A DNA stretch of 46,165 nucleotides from UBA6921 sp031363085 (GTDB lineage Bacteria > Pseudomonadota > Gammaproteobacteria > SG8-11), in the NCBI GenBank assembly GCA_031363085.1, contig JANLTU010000179.1, forward strand, positions 1 to 46,165, given 5' to 3'. How positions within the stretch are numbered: position 1 is the first letter of the stretch; every line of letters starts with the position of its first letter. A model generated the notes under the pieces. That model made no database searches, was not told the origin of the DNA, and saw nothing but the letters and a program-made list of their open reading frames with translations. The position numbers were made by a program, and so were the translations under genes. This document shows, one piece after another, positions 24,391 to 34,467 of this stretch.

Positions 24391-25125
24391 ATGTCGCGGC
24401 TACCGATTCTGGCTTATCACAATGTTGATCGCCCGCCTGCGGGAGTTCGCTTGGCGCGTTTATATGTCACGCCCGAACAGTTCGAACGCCAGATGTGGAC
24501 GTTACAGCGCTTCGGACTGCGCGGCGTATCGGTGTCTGATGGACTGGTAGCCCTTAGCACTAACGACAGTCGCACGTCGGTGATCCTGACCTTTGACGAC
24601 GGCTACGTGGATAACCTCGAACACGCCGCCCCGATACTGAAGAAATACGGATTTACCGCGACTTGCTATGTCGTGGCCAACTGTATCGGTGCGCATAACG
24701 TTTGGGACAGCGACTACCTGGGCGTAAAAAAACCGACGATGAACATGACGCAGCTCCAAGCATGGCTGGCCGCCGGTATGGAAATTGGTTCGCACACCTG
24801 CACGCATCCACGCCTCGATCAACTGGACCCGGCGACCGCAACGCAAGAAATCGAAAACAGTCGCACGGTGTTGACATCTACGCTAGGCACGTCCATTAAC
24901 CACTTCTGCTACCCCTACGGACGTTTCAACGAATCGACCGCTGCGCTGGTGAAACGCGCCGGATATCGCAGTGCGGTTGCCTCGCTGCGCGGCATCGCTC
25001 GTCGCGAAGACGATGTTTTTCGCTTGCCGCGCGCGTCGATCCACGGCGATGGCGGCTGGATTAAATTCCTCCTCAAGGTCATGACGGGCTACGAAGATCG
25101 CTATCGACGTAAGGTGCGTGTATGA
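24391..25125 (+). CDS. Polysaccharide deacetylase (NodB domain)
   Basis: This 244-residue carbohydrate esterase family 4 enzyme has the metal and catalytic motifs TFDDGY (Asp69, Asp70), SHTCTHPRLD (His135, His139) and YPYGRFN (about 171-177). Such enzymes remove N-acetyl groups from cell-surface glycans. No signal peptide is visible: the protein begins directly with MSRLPILAYHNVDRP, as many biosynthetic-cluster members do. It overlaps the next glycosyltransferase by 4 bases, so the pair probably modifies one polysaccharide or lipid-linked glycan. Confidence 0.9.
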   Translation: MSRLPILAYHNVDRPPAGVRLARLYVTPEQFERQMWTLQRFGLRGVSVSDGLVALSTNDSRTSVILTFDDGYVDNLEHAAPILKKYGFTATCYVVANCIGAHNVWDSDYLGVKKPTMNMTQLQAWLAAGMEIGSHTCTHPRLDQLDPATATQEIENSRTVLTSTLGTSINHFCYPYGRFNESTAALVKRAGYRSAVASLRGIARREDDVFRLPRASIHGDGGWIKFLLKVMTGYEDRYRRKVRV

Positions 25126-26198
25126 ATTTTTTATTTGTTGATGCAAGCCATGACGGCTGGGGTACCGAACAGCATTTGGTTTCGATGGCCTTGGGATTAC
25201 TTGCCAGCGGACACGAGGTTGCTGTTGTCGTGCAACAAGACAGCCCCACCCAGCACTGGTTGGAAAATACCGGCGTTCAGGTTATTCCGGTGCGCTTCCG
25301 CTCGGGTGTTGATTGGCGTTTTTTAGCGGCGATTCTGTGGCGAATAGGCCAGCGACGCCCCGATTGGATTATCGCGAATCAATCCAAGCTCTACTGGCCA
25401 TCGGTGCTGATTGGCAAGGTAACCGGTGTGCGCGTCGGGCTGTTTCGTCATCTGATCCGCATCAAGCGTTGGCGTACACGCGTGCTGTTACCTAAATTGG
25501 TGGGCCATTTTTTTGTCGTATCGCAGTTCGCGCGCGACGAACTGATCCGTTGCGGCGCATCACCGGCGCACATTACCTGTTTGTACAATCCCATCGACAC
25601 GCAACGCTTCCAGCCCAACCCGGTCGCGCGCGCCGCGTTGCGCGCACGTTTGGGTATTGCCAACGGCGAGGTGCTGGTTGGATTCGTCGGCCGCATCGAA
25701 CCCGCCAAAGGAGTGAGTGCCCTGCGCGAGGCAATGTTCAATGCCATGGATGTGCTCCCACGGCTCAAGATGGTCTGGGTCGGCGAGGGGGTGGCGAAGG
25801 AAGCCACCATGCAACTTGCTGCCGCGCGCGGACACGCGCACAGAAACGTGTTCGTTGGCTGGTCCGCTGCGCCGGAAGAATATTACGCGGGGTTCGACGT
25901 CCTGGTCGCGCCGTCGATCGAAGTCGAAACCTTCGGACGCGTGGTTGCCGAAGCCCAGAGTTGCGGCGTACCCGTGATTGCCAGTGACATCGGCGGTTTG
26001 CCCGAAGCGCTGTCGGCCAACAAGACAGGCGTATTAGTGCCTCCAGGCAATGTCGCCCGACTCACCCAGGCCATCGTGACCTTGTCGATGGATGATGCTT
26101 TGCGGATGCAGTTTGCGGATGCGGGTCGACAGTTTGTAGTGGAAAATTTTTCCACGCTCTTGGTGTGCAATAACTTCGTCGACAAGTTACTGAAGTAG
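25122..26198 (+). CDS. Group 1 (GT4) glycosyltransferase
   Basis: This 358-residue GT-B glycosyltransferase begins MNFLFVDASHDGWGTEQHLV, an N-terminal acceptor domain. The C-terminal donor domain starts near GEVLVGFVGRIEPAKGV (about 185) and contains the donor-binding E-x7-E region APSIEVETFGRVVAEAQSCG (about 263-282) followed by GLPEAL. It transfers an activated sugar on the cytoplasmic side of the membrane. It is coupled to the deacetylase by an ATGA overlap; the sugar is unknown. Confidence 0.92.
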   Translation: MNFLFVDASHDGWGTEQHLVSMALGLLASGHEVAVVVQQDSPTQHWLENTGVQVIPVRFRSGVDWRFLAAILWRIGQRRPDWIIANQSKLYWPSVLIGKVTGVRVGLFRHLIRIKRWRTRVLLPKLVGHFFVVSQFARDELIRCGASPAHITCLYNPIDTQRFQPNPVARAALRARLGIANGEVLVGFVGRIEPAKGVSALREAMFNAMDVLPRLKMVWVGEGVAKEATMQLAAARGHAHRNVFVGWSAAPEEYYAGFDVLVAPSIEVETFGRVVAEAQSCGVPVIASDIGGLPEALSANKTGVLVPPGNVARLTQAIVTLSMDDALRMQFADAGRQFVVENFSTLLVCNNFVDKLLK

Positions 26199-26263
26199 AT
26201 GTGCGGCCAGGATGTGTGTGAGTCGCACAACGTTGTGCTAAATCTATTTGCTGTGGAGAAAAT

Positions 26264-26833
26264 ATGTCTGAAGATGGATTTCATGTGCACGGTGCCCACG
26301 AGCACGAAGTTGAACATCAGGCTCACCATGGGCCGGGCTTGGCGCAATATGTCGCTATTTTTACCGCCATTCTTTCCACCATCGGCGCCATCGTCGCTTA
26401 CCAGGGGGGCAACACGCAAAATGAGGCATTGCTGTACAAGAACGAAGCCGTGCTGAAAAAAGCGCAAGCCTCCGACGAATGGAATTTCTATCAGTCCAAA
26501 AGCAACAAAGCACATCTGATGGAGCTGGGTATGGAGATGAGTTCGCCGGAAAAAAAAGAAACTTACAAACAGCAAATCGCACGCTATGACGCCGAAAAAA
26601 AAGACATCAAAGTAAAAGCCGAAGCGTTGGAAGCACAGTCGCGCGAGGCTAATGAAAAAAGCGAGCAGTTCATGTATCCGCATCACCAACTGGCGCAGTC
26701 CATGACCTTGTTACAAATTTCCATAGCGCTTGCGTCCATCACCGCACTCACGCGCAAACGCTGGCTGTTTTCACTTGCGGGGATTGCCGCGACTGGCGGA
26801 GTGTTGATGTGGGTTCTGGCGTTGCTGGCGTGA
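26264..26833 (+). CDS. DUF4337 membrane protein
   Basis: This 189-residue protein has a His-rich acidic N-terminus (FHVHGAHEHEVEHQAHH), a first membrane helix (about 30-48) and a charged central region rich in Lys and Glu (about 60-135) likely to form a coiled coil. Two closely spaced C-terminal helices follow (about 143-188). The layout and TAILSTIGAIVAYQGGNTQN match my memory of DUF4337 proteins, whose function is unknown. A clear GGAGA site precedes the ATG. It is a single gene. The histidines could bind metal, which is inference. Confidence 0.75.
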   Translation: MSEDGFHVHGAHEHEVEHQAHHGPGLAQYVAIFTAILSTIGAIVAYQGGNTQNEALLYKNEAVLKKAQASDEWNFYQSKSNKAHLMELGMEMSSPEKKETYKQQIARYDAEKKDIKVKAEALEAQSREANEKSEQFMYPHHQLAQSMTLLQISIALASITALTRKRWLFSLAGIAATGGVLMWVLALLA

Positions 26834-26929
26834 TTGAACAGGTTTTTAGGTAAGCGCTAACCGATGTGGAATTGGCGTTAGCCGCGATGATTGCAGCAAG
26901 CGCAACAAAAGTCCGGCAGAATGTCGCCC

Positions 26930-28192
26930 ATGACGAATCCCGACCCGCAGCAGTTAAACCGGCAATACGATTGCAACACCTTGGACACCGCCGCATTGCA
27001 GCGCCAGTTGCATGCGCGTGCGCCCGATGGCGTGTTGGACGATGTGCGCAATAGTCATCCGCACTTATTTTCCGCAACCCCGGTGTTTGTCGAAGCGCGC
27101 GATCTTGCGCGCATGCGGGCGACGATCAACGCAATCGAGCGCGTGGCGGCGTTGCCGGCATTTGTGCGGCAGGCGTTGGCCGGTGCGTCGGAACTGGCGA
27201 GCTTTGATCCCGGCAATGCCGGTGTGTTTTACGGCTACGATTTTCATCTCGCCGCGTCAGGACCGCAGTTGATCGAAGTGAATACCAACGCCGGCGGGGC
27301 GATGCTCAATGTGTTGTTGGCGCATGCGCAGCAGCCTTGCGATGCGCACATGCACGGCATGGTCATGGGGCCGTTGGCTCCCGACGCGCTGGAACAGGCG
27401 CTGGTTGACATGTTCGTGCAGGAGTGGCGCAGTGTGCGCGGCGCTGTGCCGCTGCGCTGCGTTGCGATTGTTGACGAGACGCCGGCGCAGCAATACCTGT
27501 ATCCGGAATTCGTTTTGTTTCGCGAGCTGCTGCAGCGCCATGGCATGGTGGCATTGATTGCCGATCCACGCGAATTGCTGTATCGCGACGGCGCCGTGTT
27601 TTGCGGCGACGAACGCGTCGACCTCGTGTACAACCGGCTGACTGATTTTGGGTTGAGCAGTGCCGTGGTGGCAAATCTGCGCGCCGCGTATCGCGACGGC
27701 GCCGTGGTGCTCACACCGCATCCGCACGCACATGCGGTATATGCCGACAAGCGCAACTTGTGCGTGCTGAGCGATGCGGCGGCGTTGCGCGCGCTGGGTG
27801 TGGATGAAGCCGCCATAGAAACGCTGAGCACATCGATTCCGCGCACCGTGCTGGTTGACGCCACGAATGCAGAAACCTTGTGGAGCGAGCGCCGCCGCTG
27901 GTTTTTCAAGCCGGCGGCAGGCTACGGCGGGAAAGCCGCCTACCGGGGCGACAAGATCACCAAGCGCGTTTGGGAAGAAATTTGCGCCGGAAATTACATC
28001 GCCCAGCATACCGTGCTGCCCAGCGAACGCGGCGTGCGCGTGCAGGGTGTTGACAATATGCTGAAGGTTGATTTGCGCAACTACGTTTACCGTGGCGCGG
28101 TGCAATGTGTCGCGGCGCGTTTATACCAGGGCCAGACGACTAATTTTCGGACACCCGGCGGCGGATTCGCACCGGTGTATACGTATTATTGA
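26930..28192 (+). CDS. ATP-grasp-like protein of unknown substrate
   Basis: This protein of about 420 residues has a C-terminal half that looks ATP-grasp-like: RRWFFKPAAGYGGKAAYRG (about 322-340) resembles the lysine plus glycine-rich nucleotide loop, and a later VDLRNYVYRG could supply metal ligands. Earlier it has LIEVNTNAGGAMLNVLL (about 105), similar to the ENxxxGG segment of circularly permuted ATP-grasp proteins. Such enzymes join a carboxylate to an amine. I start at the ATG at 26930 (MTNPDPQQLNRQYDC); the longer frame from 26891 begins in low-quality sequence. It stands alone before the cyclase gene. Confidence 0.6.
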   Translation: MTNPDPQQLNRQYDCNTLDTAALQRQLHARAPDGVLDDVRNSHPHLFSATPVFVEARDLARMRATINAIERVAALPAFVRQALAGASELASFDPGNAGVFYGYDFHLAASGPQLIEVNTNAGGAMLNVLLAHAQQPCDAHMHGMVMGPLAPDALEQALVDMFVQEWRSVRGAVPLRCVAIVDETPAQQYLYPEFVLFRELLQRHGMVALIADPRELLYRDGAVFCGDERVDLVYNRLTDFGLSSAVVANLRAAYRDGAVVLTPHPHAHAVYADKRNLCVLSDAAALRALGVDEAAIETLSTSIPRTVLVDATNAETLWSERRRWFFKPAAGYGGKAAYRGDKITKRVWEEICAGNYIAQHTVLPSERGVRVQGVDNMLKVDLRNYVYRGAVQCVAARLYQGQTTNFRTPGGGFAPVYTYY

Positions 28193-28244
28193 TTCGGCGC
28201 GTGCACATACCCGTAGCTAAATATCAATACAAGACCCCGATACT

Positions 28245-30263
28245 ATGCGAATTTCCGCCCCCACCCGACACACGCTCGCCCTTGGCTTCGCCATCGGCCT
28301 GCTGGGTGTCCTCGCGGCGCTCTTTCCGCCGGTGCAGGAAATTTCCGAAAACGCGGACTTGAGTTGGCTATTCGGCGTGCGCGGCGCGCGACCTGCGCCT
28401 GCCGAAGTGGTCATCGTCAGCATCGACAAAGAATCCGCGCGCGAATTGAACTTGCCCAACGAGCCGCACAAGTGGCCGCGCAGCCTGCACGCGCAACTGG
28501 TTGATCGGCTGCACGCCGCCGGGGCACGCGTGATCGGCTTCGATGTGATGTTCAAGGAAGTGCAACGACCCGATACCGATGCGGCGTTCGAGCACGCCAT
28601 GCAGCGCGCCGGCAACGTGGTGTTGTTTGAATACCTGGACGCGCAGCCGCTGCGCGCCGACCGGCTCGCCATCGAGCGCGTCATCCCGCCGCTGCAGCGC
28701 TTCGCTTCCGTTGCATACGCTACGGCGATTTTTCCGTTGCCGAAATTTCCGAAACGCGTGAATCAATTCTGGGTGTTCAAGACCGGCGCGGGCGACGTAT
28801 CGACGTTGCCGGTAGCAATGTTGCGGGGCTTTTTACAACGGCAAACAGACGTTTCGAAGCAAGCTCGCTTGCAGCAGATCGAATCCGGAGCACACAGTTT
28901 ATACCTCAACTACTACGGCCCGGCGCGCAGCATCGCCACCGTGCCGTACTACCGCGTATTGAACGGCGACACGGCGGCGTTCAAAGACAAAGCCGTGTTC
29001 GTCGGTTTGTCCGAGCCATTGCAAACCGATCAACTGGATACTTTTCATACCGTGTATTCGCAGGCCGACGGCGTGGATTTGAGCGGTGTGGAAATCGGTG
29101 CGACCGCGTTCGGCAACCTGCTCGAAGCGAGTTGGCTGCAGCCGCTGTCGAACGTCACGACGTTCGGGTTGCTGCTGCTGTGGGGCGTGACGCTCACGTT
29201 GTTGTGTCGGGTGTTGCCCACTGGTGTCGCATGGGCGGGCGCACTGGCGGCCTGTGCGGTTTATTTCGGCGGTGGCTATCTGCTGTTCGTCGCTACCAAT
29301 GTTTGGTTGCCGTTATTTATCCCGCTGGTGGTACAGGCGCCGTTCGTCGTGTTCAGTGTCACGCTCTGGCGCTATTGGAGCGAGAGCCGTGAGAAACGCA
29401 AGGTGCGTGACGCGCTCGGGCATTATTTGCCGTCCGGTATCGTGGACGACATCGCCGACGACATCGCGCGTCGGCGCGATACCCAACACTTGGTGTATGG
29501 CGTGTGCCTGTCCACCGACGCGGAACATTACACCACGTTGTCGGAACGCATGTCGCCGCAGGTCTTGGGCAAATACATGAATCAATATTATGCGGCGGTG
29601 TTCGCGCCGGTGCGTCGTCGCCACGGCTTCGTGTCCGACGTGGTCGGCGATGCGATGCTGGCTTTGTGGGCGTCGCTCGCCATGCCCGATGCGCACAAAC
29701 GCAAGGCAGCCTGCCAAGCCGCACTCGAAATATCAAAAGCTGTGGACGAGTTTAATCGTAGCGCGCCGCTGCCCTTGCCAACGCGCATCGGCGTACACAC
29801 TGGTGAGATGTTGCTGGGTAATGTGGGCGCGATGGATCACTACGAATACCGGGCCGTCGGCGATGTTGTCAACACCTCGGCGCGCTTGCAGAGTTTAAAT
29901 AAAACACTGGGCACGCGCGTGTTGGTGTCGCGCGAAACCTTGGAAGGTGTGGAGGGTTTTCTGGTGCGCGAATTGGGCGAGTTTATGTTGTCGGGAAAAA
30001 CCAAACCCATCGCAGTATGCGAATTACTTGACGAGTCGGCCAGCGCAGGTGCTCAGGAACGAGAACGGTGCGCAGATTTTTCGGCCGCACTGCAACAGTT
30101 CAAAACACATGATTTCGTCACTGCGGAACGGCAATTTACCGCGCTCATCGAAAAGTTTTCCGGCGACGGTCCGGCGCAATTTTTTGCCGAGCGGTGCCGC
30201 GAATATCAGTTGCAAGCACCGCCCGAGCAATGGAACGGCGTGGCGAAAGTGAATACAAAGTGA
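28245..30263 (+). CDS. CHASE2-domain adenylate/guanylate cyclase
   Basis: This 672-residue membrane signalling enzyme has an N-terminal membrane helix (about 11-28), an extracytoplasmic CHASE2 sensor (about 40-290, including VVIVSIDKESARELN and GFDVMFKE), and three membrane helices (about 300-375). The class III cyclase domain (about 415-600) shows metal-binding aspartates in LSTDAEHYTTLSE and GDAMLALWA, plus the ring-closing YRAVGDVVNTSARLQSLNK. It would make cAMP or cGMP in response to an envelope signal. CHASE2 cyclases often neighbour FecR-domain proteins, as here: the first FecR-TPR-barrel gene begins about 200 bases downstream. Confidence 0.9.
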   Translation: MRISAPTRHTLALGFAIGLLGVLAALFPPVQEISENADLSWLFGVRGARPAPAEVVIVSIDKESARELNLPNEPHKWPRSLHAQLVDRLHAAGARVIGFDVMFKEVQRPDTDAAFEHAMQRAGNVVLFEYLDAQPLRADRLAIERVIPPLQRFASVAYATAIFPLPKFPKRVNQFWVFKTGAGDVSTLPVAMLRGFLQRQTDVSKQARLQQIESGAHSLYLNYYGPARSIATVPYYRVLNGDTAAFKDKAVFVGLSEPLQTDQLDTFHTVYSQADGVDLSGVEIGATAFGNLLEASWLQPLSNVTTFGLLLLWGVTLTLLCRVLPTGVAWAGALAACAVYFGGGYLLFVATNVWLPLFIPLVVQAPFVVFSVTLWRYWSESREKRKVRDALGHYLPSGIVDDIADDIARRRDTQHLVYGVCLSTDAEHYTTLSERMSPQVLGKYMNQYYAAVFAPVRRRHGFVSDVVGDAMLALWASLAMPDAHKRKAACQAALEISKAVDEFNRSAPLPLPTRIGVHTGEMLLGNVGAMDHYEYRAVGDVVNTSARLQSLNKTLGTRVLVSRETLEGVEGFLVRELGEFMLSGKTKPIAVCELLDESASAGAQERERCADFSAALQQFKTHDFVTAERQFTALIEKFSGDGPAQFFAERCREYQLQAPPEQWNGVAKVNTK

Positions 30264-30470
30264 ATACGAAGTAACGTTTACATCTTATGTAACAACCGCA
30301 CCCCTTTGGAACATGCGCTTCTTGACGTTCAATAAGGGGCGCGACAACATCCGAGCTAATCACTCCGCTAATGCTTTAGTACTAGTTGTTCCTCCCTCGC
30401 GATTTGATTAACATAGCCGCGCTTGCTGCTGGTGCCGCTGTACAGCAGCCATCACGGAACGAAAAAAACT

Positions 30471-33400
30471 ATGACCGTGTCTCAACGGTTTTCGTGTGCG
30501 GTGTTCCCATTTTTTCTCGTTTGCTGCGCGCAGGCGCAGGCTGAATCACTCTGCGCGGAAACTGTCGCGACCGTGGTTTCGGTGCAGGGCAATGTTGATG
30601 TGCGCGGCAAAGATGCGCAGGTATGGCAAGCGCTAAAGGCGGATATGGATCTCTGCGCCGGCGACAGCGTCACCGTGCGCCGTTTCAGCCGCGCGCTGTT
30701 GCGGCTGGAGCAGGAACAAACCAACGTGCAGCTCGGCGAAGGCAGCACGCTGACCTTGCCCGGCGGCAAGGAACAAGATTTTTCCGTGGTCGAATTGCTC
30801 AAAGGGGTCACGCATTTCATCAGCCGCGTGCCGCACGCGCTCAAAATCAAAACCCCGTTTGTGAATGCCGCAATCGAAGGCACCGAGTTTATTGTCAAGG
30901 TCGACGACGAACAGGCGCTGGTGTCGGTGACGGAAGGGCATGTAAACACCGACAACGTCGCCGGGCAGTTGACACTGCAAAGCGGCCAGAGCGCTTTGAC
31001 AACCCGTGGCGCTGCGCCCGGCATGTATACCGTCGCCGATCCGATGGAAAGCGTGCAGTGGGCCTTGTACTACCCGCATGTGTTCGAGTTCGAACCGCAA
31101 GACATCACCAGTTTCGGGCTGGAACCGTGGCGCGCCGTGGTCGCCGACTCGGTGCGCGCGTTGCGTGCTAATGACTTGAGCAACGCGCTTACGCTGCTGG
31201 AGCAAGCCGGCGGCGGCATCACCAGCACGCAGTATTTACTGTATCGCGCGCATCTGTTGCTGATGGTGGGGCGCGTCGCCGAGGCGCAAGCGGACATCGA
31301 ACAGGTGCTGACTGTCGATGCAGCCAGTAGTGTCGCGTGGGTCATGCGTTCGGTCATCGCTGTTACGCAAGGCCGGGCGCAATTCGCACTGGAGTCGGCG
31401 CAAAAAGCGGTGCAAGCCGACGCGAGCTCGGCACCCGCGCAGCTCGCGCTGTCGTACGCGCATCAAGCCCGATTCGATTTGAACAGCGCACTGACCGCCG
31501 CACAAACCGCCGCCAAGAATAATGAAAGCAGCGCCTTGGTGTGGGCACGCGTGGCCGAGTTGCAACTGATGCACGGCCGTATCGAGGAAACCTTGCTCGC
31601 GGCGCAACGCGCGGTGCGTATCAACCCCAACTCCGCGCAAGCCAAAACCGTGTTGGGTTTTGCCTACCTGATTCAATTGCAGTTCGAATCAGCAGCCAAC
31701 GCATTTGATAGCGCCGTGCATCTCGACCCCGCTGCACCGTTGCCGCGTTTGGGCTTGGGGCTGGTGAAAATTCGCCAAGGCGATTTAGCCGAAGGCCGTG
31801 CGCAGATCGAAATCGCCACTAGTCTGGATCCACGTGCGTCGATGCTGCGCAGTTATGTTGGCAAGGCCTATTACGAAGAACATCGTGACGCGTTGGCAGC
31901 GCAGCAATTCAATTATGCGAAAGAGCTGGATCCCCACGATCCGACTCCATGGTTTTACAACGCATTCCTGCTGCAAGTTCAAAATCACCCCGGCGCGGCG
32001 TTGGCGGAATTACAAAAATCGATGGAGTTGAATGATCGCCGCAGCGTGTATCGCTCGCGCCTGTTGCTAGACGATGATCTGGCGGTGCGCAGCGTCAGCA
32101 TCGCACGCACTTATCAAAAACTTGGCTTCGACCAAAGCGCCATCGCAGAGGGCACATGGGCGTTGGCCGTGTCGCCGGGCAATGCTTCTGCGCACCAGTT
32201 TCTCGCTGACGCCTACACCAATCGCCCGCGCCATGAAACCGCGCGCGTCAGCGAATTGCTGCAAGCGCAACTGCTGCAGCCGCTCAATGTCGAGCCGCCA
32301 CGCCCGCGCCTGGGCGAAGTGAACCTGCTGCCGTTCGAAGGCGGGGCGCTGGCAACCGCTGGTCTCAACGAATACGCGCCGCTGTTCGAGCGGCCGCGTG
32401 TTGCGCTGAATATCGACAGTATTGACGGCGCCAACCACACCAGCGGTAACGAAGTTGCGGCGTCAGTGGTTGCGTCGCGCGGCGTGTTCAGTGTCGGCCT
32501 ATTCAACTACGCGAGCGACGGTGTGCGCGAAAACAACGACAGCGACCAAACCGTGCAGAATATCTTCGCCCAATATCGTGTGAGTTCGCAGCTCAGTGTG
32601 CAGGCCGAGTACCGCGACAAGAAAAGCGAATTCGGGGATATGTTGATCCAGTTTGATCCGGCGTTATTCTCACCCAGCAAGCGCGTTACCATTACAGAGC
32701 CGAGTTTGTTGCTTGGGGTTCGCTACGAACTTGCACCTGAGCATGGGTTAGTTTTCGCTGCCAGTCGGTCGGTTCTCAATAAAGATACGAAAGTAAGCAA
32801 GTTCCTAACTTTGTCGTCCAAGGTTATTGGTCGACAAATAGAAGCCCAATATGTTGGTAATAGCGCTCAAGGTCAGTTTCTCGTCGGCTTGGGTCGCATG
32901 ATAGCGGATAGACTCAATACGCTGACGCCAGTTTCACCAAAGGGCCCATCCCTTCCCCCCAAGGTAACCGACCGCGACGTGGATCAGAATAATATTTATG
33001 GCTACTGGCACCGTTCATTGGGCCCGGCCGAGGTGATTCTGGGTGCTGGTTTTGACTCGGTGGAAGAGCAAAACGGCGTTAATCTGGATGCCTGGAATCC
33101 CAAGCTGGGAATACTATGGGAACTCACCCCCCATACCACCCTAAGAGCGGCGGCGTTTCTTACGACTAGCCGTTATCCGGTCCGTAATCAGACTCTGGAG
33201 CCAACACAGGTTGCTGGTTTTAATAAATTTTTTGACGACTCGTTAGGTACGCGGGCGCGGCGTTATGGTTTTGGAATTGACAGTAAGTGGTCGCCAACAA
33301 TTACAACGGGCGCGGAAATTAGTCGTAGAAAAGTTGAATACGTTTTCGAGAGTGGTGCCGATACCATCGAAGACCGTTCCGAGCACGCCCATCGTGCCTA

Positions 33401-33833
33401 CCTCACATGGTTAGCGCGCACCGACTTGACCTTGAGTACGGAATTTACGCACGAAAGTGTTAGCCGGGAATACGTCGCTGGAACAGTAAATTCCACGCGC
33501 CCAGCGGCGCTGCTCACGCAATGTCTGCCGTTGGATCTACGCTATTTCCACAGCAGCGGGTTCTACTCGCGGGTGCGGGTCACGCAGGTAGTGCAGGAGG
33601 TGACTAATGTGCTCCTTGTCGGCACTCAAACCCTGCGTGACCGTTTCTGGATCAGTGACTTTGCACTTGGCTGGGCTTTACCCAAAGGTCATGTGCAGGT
33701 GGAAATCAAAATGCTCAACATGTTTGATCGAAGCTTCCATTTCCAATCTTTGGATGCCGCTAACGGCGAGCCAGTGCCCGTTCCGTTTTACCCGGAGCGC
33801 GCCTTGTTCGTTGAAGCACAGGTGTCATTTTAA
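30471..33833 (+). CDS. FecR-TPR-outer-membrane beta-barrel protein, copy 1
   Basis: This 1,120-residue exported protein has a signal peptide ending AQAQAES (about 1-25). A FecR domain follows (about 30-185, with GDSVTVRRFSRALLRLEQEQ and TPFVNAAIEGTEFIV). The TPR-like repeats (about 215-600) have hallmark A-x-YL-LQ spacing and a WFYNAFLLQ turn. The C-terminal 480 residues alternate short aromatic strands and end in VEAQVSF, the terminal-phenylalanine signature of outer-membrane barrels. NQTLEPTQVAGFNKFFDDS and MLNMFDRSFHFQ recall TonB-dependent receptors. I start at 30471. No TonB box or plug was seen. A TPR domain joined to a barrel suggests export of a polymer or protein, as in PgaA or BcsC. 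Confidence 0.75.
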   Translation: MTVSQRFSCAVFPFFLVCCAQAQAESLCAETVATVVSVQGNVDVRGKDAQVWQALKADMDLCAGDSVTVRRFSRALLRLEQEQTNVQLGEGSTLTLPGGKEQDFSVVELLKGVTHFISRVPHALKIKTPFVNAAIEGTEFIVKVDDEQALVSVTEGHVNTDNVAGQLTLQSGQSALTTRGAAPGMYTVADPMESVQWALYYPHVFEFEPQDITSFGLEPWRAVVADSVRALRANDLSNALTLLEQAGGGITSTQYLLYRAHLLLMVGRVAEAQADIEQVLTVDAASSVAWVMRSVIAVTQGRAQFALESAQKAVQADASSAPAQLALSYAHQARFDLNSALTAAQTAAKNNESSALVWARVAELQLMHGRIEETLLAAQRAVRINPNSAQAKTVLGFAYLIQLQFESAANAFDSAVHLDPAAPLPRLGLGLVKIRQGDLAEGRAQIEIATSLDPRASMLRSYVGKAYYEEHRDALAAQQFNYAKELDPHDPTPWFYNAFLLQVQNHPGAALAELQKSMELNDRRSVYRSRLLLDDDLAVRSVSIARTYQKLGFDQSAIAEGTWALAVSPGNASAHQFLADAYTNRPRHETARVSELLQAQLLQPLNVEPPRPRLGEVNLLPFEGGALATAGLNEYAPLFERPRVALNIDSIDGANHTSGNEVAASVVASRGVFSVGLFNYASDGVRENNDSDQTVQNIFAQYRVSSQLSVQAEYRDKKSEFGDMLIQFDPALFSPSKRVTITEPSLLLGVRYELAPEHGLVFAASRSVLNKDTKVSKFLTLSSKVIGRQIEAQYVGNSAQGQFLVGLGRMIADRLNTLTPVSPKGPSLPPKVTDRDVDQNNIYGYWHRSLGPAEVILGAGFDSVEEQNGVNLDAWNPKLGILWELTPHTTLRAAAFLTTSRYPVRNQTLEPTQVAGFNKFFDDSLGTRARRYGFGIDSKWSPTITTGAEISRRKVEYVFESGADTIEDRSEHAHRAYLTWLARTDLTLSTEFTHESVSREYVAGTVNSTRPAALLTQCLPLDLRYFHSSGFYSRVRVTQVVQEVTNVLLVGTQTLRDRFWISDFALGWALPKGHVQVEIKMLNMFDRSFHFQSLDAANGEPVPVPFYPERALFVEAQVSF

Positions 33834-33848
33834 AGCAGTATAGATTTT

Positions 33849-33865
33849 CCCCTTTGAAAAAGGGG
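33849..33865. repeat. Palindrome in the gap after copy 1
   Basis: CCCCTTT-GAA-AAAGGGG forms a 7-base-pair stem 15 bases after the copy 1 stop. Another palindrome of the same style (CTTTCC...GGAAAG) lies at about 33911-33927. They resemble dispersed CCCCTTT/AAAGGGG repeats seen elsewhere in the window and may end or protect the transcript. The rest of 33834-34028 holds only the ribosome site for the lipoprotein. Confidence 0.45.
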
Positions 33866-34028
33866 GCGGGGAATTTGTAGTTGGCAGGCATATGCCCCCT
33901 CTTGATCTCACCTTTCCGAAGGGGAAAGTGGAGTTACGCACTACCCGTCTGAGAATAGTGTAAAGCCGGGGTTTATAAATAGCGATTTAACGATTTAGCA
34001 GTTCAATCACAACACAAGGAGTAAGGCA

Positions 34029-34442
34029 ATGACCCGTAGTCAATTAACAGTATTCACGCTAGCACTGGCGGTGTTCGCCGTGACAGGGTGTACACAATGG
34101 AAATCCGCCAGTATTTTTAAAGAAGACGGCGCGCAGCTTGCGCTCACGCTCAATAAAAACGGTACCGTGACGGTTGTCAGCCCGACAACCGGGGAGCGCG
34201 TGCAGCCGTGCAAGCTACCCAATGCTGACGTGGCGAGCACGCAAGACACCGGTAAGGCAGCCAACATTTCCGATGCAGCGCTGGCGAGTTGTTATCCCAA
34301 AGGTCACATGCCTGGAAAGATTTTGTTTCAAAAGACCTACACTGTAACTGTACGTAAGGGGACTATCTGTATGGATATCGGGGATGGTGTTGGGGTTTAC
34401 GTTATCTGCAACCCGCCGGACCCCATTGAGTGGTTTCAATAG
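34029..34442 (+). CDS. Small lipoprotein following barrel copy 1
   Basis: This 137-residue protein has a lipoprotein signal peptide (LALAVFAVTGC, lipid-modified Cys21), so it is probably membrane-anchored in the periplasm. The mature part has four more cysteines (PCKL, SCYPKG, TICMDIGD, VICNPPD) that could form two disulfides. A strong AAGGAG site precedes the ATG. A segment LTLNKNGTVTVVSPTTGERV resembles INIKVDGKLEVTDSKGNPI in the small protein at 39026, and both end with a Cys-rich strand. They may be divergent members of one small family associated with the barrels. I do not recognise a named family. Confidence 0.7.
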   Translation: MTRSQLTVFTLALAVFAVTGCTQWKSASIFKEDGAQLALTLNKNGTVTVVSPTTGERVQPCKLPNADVASTQDTGKAANISDAALASCYPKGHMPGKILFQKTYTVTVRKGTICMDIGDGVGVYVICNPPDPIEWFQ

Positions 34443-34467
34443 GGGAAAAGGGGACGCTACCCGGTGT

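Noticed and set aside
27257..28105. 282-codon minus-strand frame inside the ATP-grasp-like gene
   Set aside because: Product is rich in His and Arg without features, while the plus-strand frame shows ATP-grasp-like motifs; a codon-bias shadow.
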